From Deltaproteobacteria bacterium (GTDB lineage: Bacteria; Myxococcota_A; Polyangia; Haliangiales; Haliangiaceae), in NCBI GenBank assembly GCA_013696695.1, contig JACCYD010000001.1, positions 1 through 7,557 on the forward strand: a stretch of 7,557 nucleotides of DNA. The letters are read 5' to 3'. Shown piece after piece: positions 6,969-7,557 of the stretch. Each line of letters starts with the position of its first letter. The first letter of the stretch is position 1. The notes below the pieces were generated by a model that did not search any database, was not told the origin of the DNA, and saw nothing but the letters and a program-made list of their open reading frames with translations. The translations under genes were made by a program, and so were the position numbers.

Positions 6969-7083
6969 GCGAAATACCGTGCTGGTTCGTCCATCAGGTC
7001 CGCAATAATTCCGGACCGTGGTTCCGAGACGGGGATTGCGAAATACCTTGCGTGTTTCGTCCGCCAGGTCCGCACCAATTCCG
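6969..7083 (+). repeat. two copies of a 69-bp repeat beginning GCGAAATACC
   Basis: GCGAAATACC starts at 6969 and again at 7038, a 69-base period. After it both copies share a GTTCGTCC-like segment, then CAGGTCCGCA and AATTCCG, with scattered substitutions and a one-base indel. The first copy leads into a complete palindromic core at 7009-7027. The second leads into a truncated TTCCG at 7079. Confidence 0.75.
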
Positions 7084-7097
7084 TCCGCACCAATTCC
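7068..7097 (+). repeat. perfect tandem duplication of a 15-mer, GTCCGCACCAATTCC
   Basis: GTCCGCACCAATTCC occupies 7068-7082 and is repeated without change at 7083-7097. The absence of substitutions suggests a recent slippage event. It shifts the next palindromic core 15 bases downstream of where the 69-bp repeat would place it. Confidence 0.9.
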
Positions 7098-7199
7098 GGA
7101 CCGTGTTTCCGACAGGAGAGTGCGCCCCAGTTCCATTCCGGACCGTGGTTCCGAAACGGGAATGCGCCCAGTTCCAATTCCGGACCGTGGTTCCGAACT
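7094..7199 (+). repeat. 42-bp direct repeats carrying the imperfect palindrome
   Basis: Units start at 7094, 7136 and 7178, each opening with TTCCGGACCGTG and continuing (G/T)TTCCGA. The first two continue into a TGCGCCC(C)AGTTCCA tail; the third turns into the 15-bp array. The core TTCCGGACCGTGGTTCCGAA is an imperfect palindrome: its two 9-base arms, TTCCGGACC and GGTTCCGAA, flank a central GT and match at 7 of 9 positions. The copies at 7136-7155 and 7178-7197 are identical. Confidence 0.9.
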
Positions 7200-7267
7200 C
7201 GGGATTGCCGAACTCGGGATTGCCGAACTCGGGATTGCCGAACGCGGGATTGCCGAACGCGGGATTG
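7193..7267 (+). repeat. five tandem copies of a 15-bp repeat
   Basis: CCGAACTCGGGATTG occurs three times (7193-7207, 7208-7222, 7223-7237), followed by two copies of the T-to-G variant CCGAACGCGGGATTG (7238-7252, 7253-7267). Each unit contains the small palindrome CCGA-AC-TCGG, which the variant weakens. The array grows out of the tail of the last 42-bp unit. Because 15 is a multiple of three, all frames stay open as pentapeptide repeats, but codon use gives no support for translation. Confidence 0.95.
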
Positions 7268-7392
7268 CCGGACGTGGTCCGCGATCTCGTTCTCGCCCGA
7301 GTGGTTCCCACGCAATCGATCCCGAATGCGCGGCAGCCAGAAATCCCCAGCCCGGATTCCGGCGTTGCTCGTACTTCGTGCGTCGATCGACA

Positions 7393-7422
7393 GCGAGCAC
7401 ACGCCGCTGGGCGCGTGCTCGC
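7393..7422 (+). terminator. strong hairpin, possible terminator after the repeat region
   Basis: GCGAGCAC (7393-7400) pairs perfectly with GTGCTCGC (7415-7422). After an A-C mismatch, CGC pairs with GCG, leaving the loop CGCTGG. On the plus strand the stem is followed by CCGTTGTTAGTTAA, only moderately U-rich, so intrinsic termination is possible but not typical. It is about 500 bases beyond the TolC-family stop. It could instead be an operator. Positions 7282-7392, before it, show nothing recognisable. Confidence 0.35.
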
Positions 7423-7557
7423 CCGTTGTTAGTTAACACTACTGCGTTGACGCTTCGGGATCACCTTTCGCCGACTTCGGCGCGATGGCACGGGAAGGCG
7501 TTGCGGATTCGGCTCTGAAAGAGGCGACCGTTTGAGGGGGCGTCGACAAGGGCGTCG
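7423..7557. other. right-end segment with no confident gene
   Basis: All three minus-strand frames run open from the right edge and stop at 7461, 7439 and 7433. One reads TPLSTPPQTVASF and ends in DPEASTQ at 7439; another ends in FPCHRAEVGER at 7461. Either could be the C-terminus of a minus-strand gene entering from the right, but 30-40 open codons are expected by chance at this GC content. A short AT-richer patch (TTAGTTAACACTA, 7429-7441) and a small hairpin CGCCG-ACTT-CGGCG (7469-7482) are also present. Confidence 0.4.

Noticed and set aside
6897..7281. CRISPR array
   Set aside because: Repeat lengths vary (15, 42, 69), there are no regular unique spacers, and no cas genes are seen.
5780..7402. 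A 540-codon minus-strand frame across the repeats and antisense to the TolC-family gene
   Set aside because: Its repeats (VRQSR-type and RNHGPE-type) are simply translations of the DNA repeats. The rest is antisense to a well-supported gene.
6897..7441. Replication origin or plasmid iteron region
   Set aside because: No DnaA-box-like TTATCCACA, no adjacent replication initiator gene, and the same motif lies within an operon.
7469..7482. Intrinsic terminator CGCCG-ACTT-CGGCG
   Set aside because: The stem is only 5 bp and no U-run follows on either strand.
7018..7518. Plus-strand frames reading GIAELGIAEL-like or LPNSGLPNSG-like repeats
   Set aside because: A 15-bp repeat keeps every frame open. 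There is no ribosome site, no gene-like codon bias and no domain outside the repeat.
7485..7535. 16-codon plus-strand frame MAREGVADSALKEATV
   Set aside because: It is too short, with no ribosome site and no recognisable leader-peptide features.

Overview
The window is GC-rich DNA with dense genes and a strong bias towards G or C at third codon positions. Long open frames lie antisense to the real genes, as is usual at this composition. There are Gram-negative hallmarks: a TolC-family outer-membrane factor and a lipobox lipoprotein. Several starts have weak or absent Shine-Dalgarno sequences. This fits a GC-rich proteobacterium or myxobacterium (Myxococcota-like). That placement is inferred from style and gene content; no marker gene is present.

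Layout: (1) Positions 1-406, minus strand: N-terminal part of a PAS-HisKA sensor histidine kinase, cut by the left edge just after its phospho-acceptor His box. (2) 407-826: a 420-base spacer with no confident gene. Its minus strand holds a short frame ending like the last strands of an outer-membrane beta-barrel, possibly a remnant. (3) 827-1426, minus: a small lipoprotein of unknown function. (4) 1447-3267 and 3398-5317, both minus: two ABC half-exporters of the MdlB/YheH and MdlA/YheI types, predicted to pair as a heterodimer. Transcription order is MdlA-like, then MdlB-like, then the lipoprotein. (5) 5348-6889, plus: a TolC-family outer-membrane efflux protein, divergent from the exporter across about 30 bases. 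(6) 6890-7557: no confident gene, but a dense nested repeat region.

The exporter pair would move an unknown substrate across the inner membrane. The divergent TolC-type protein could carry it out of the cell, but no periplasmic adaptor (HlyD/MFP family) is encoded here. The active-site residues of the two ABC subunits are complementary: one composite ATP site looks canonical and the other degenerate, as in known heterodimeric exporters.

The least ordinary feature is a repeat family built on an imperfect 20-bp palindrome (TTCCGGACCGTGGTTCCGAA). It occurs as two clear copies plus one decayed copy between the two exporter genes, and as five clear copies downstream of the TolC gene. There it is embedded in 42-bp, 69-bp and 15-bp repeats. 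Separately, the MdlB-like gene has a perfect 8-bp stem whose loop contains its Shine-Dalgarno sequence and which ends directly at the ATG.
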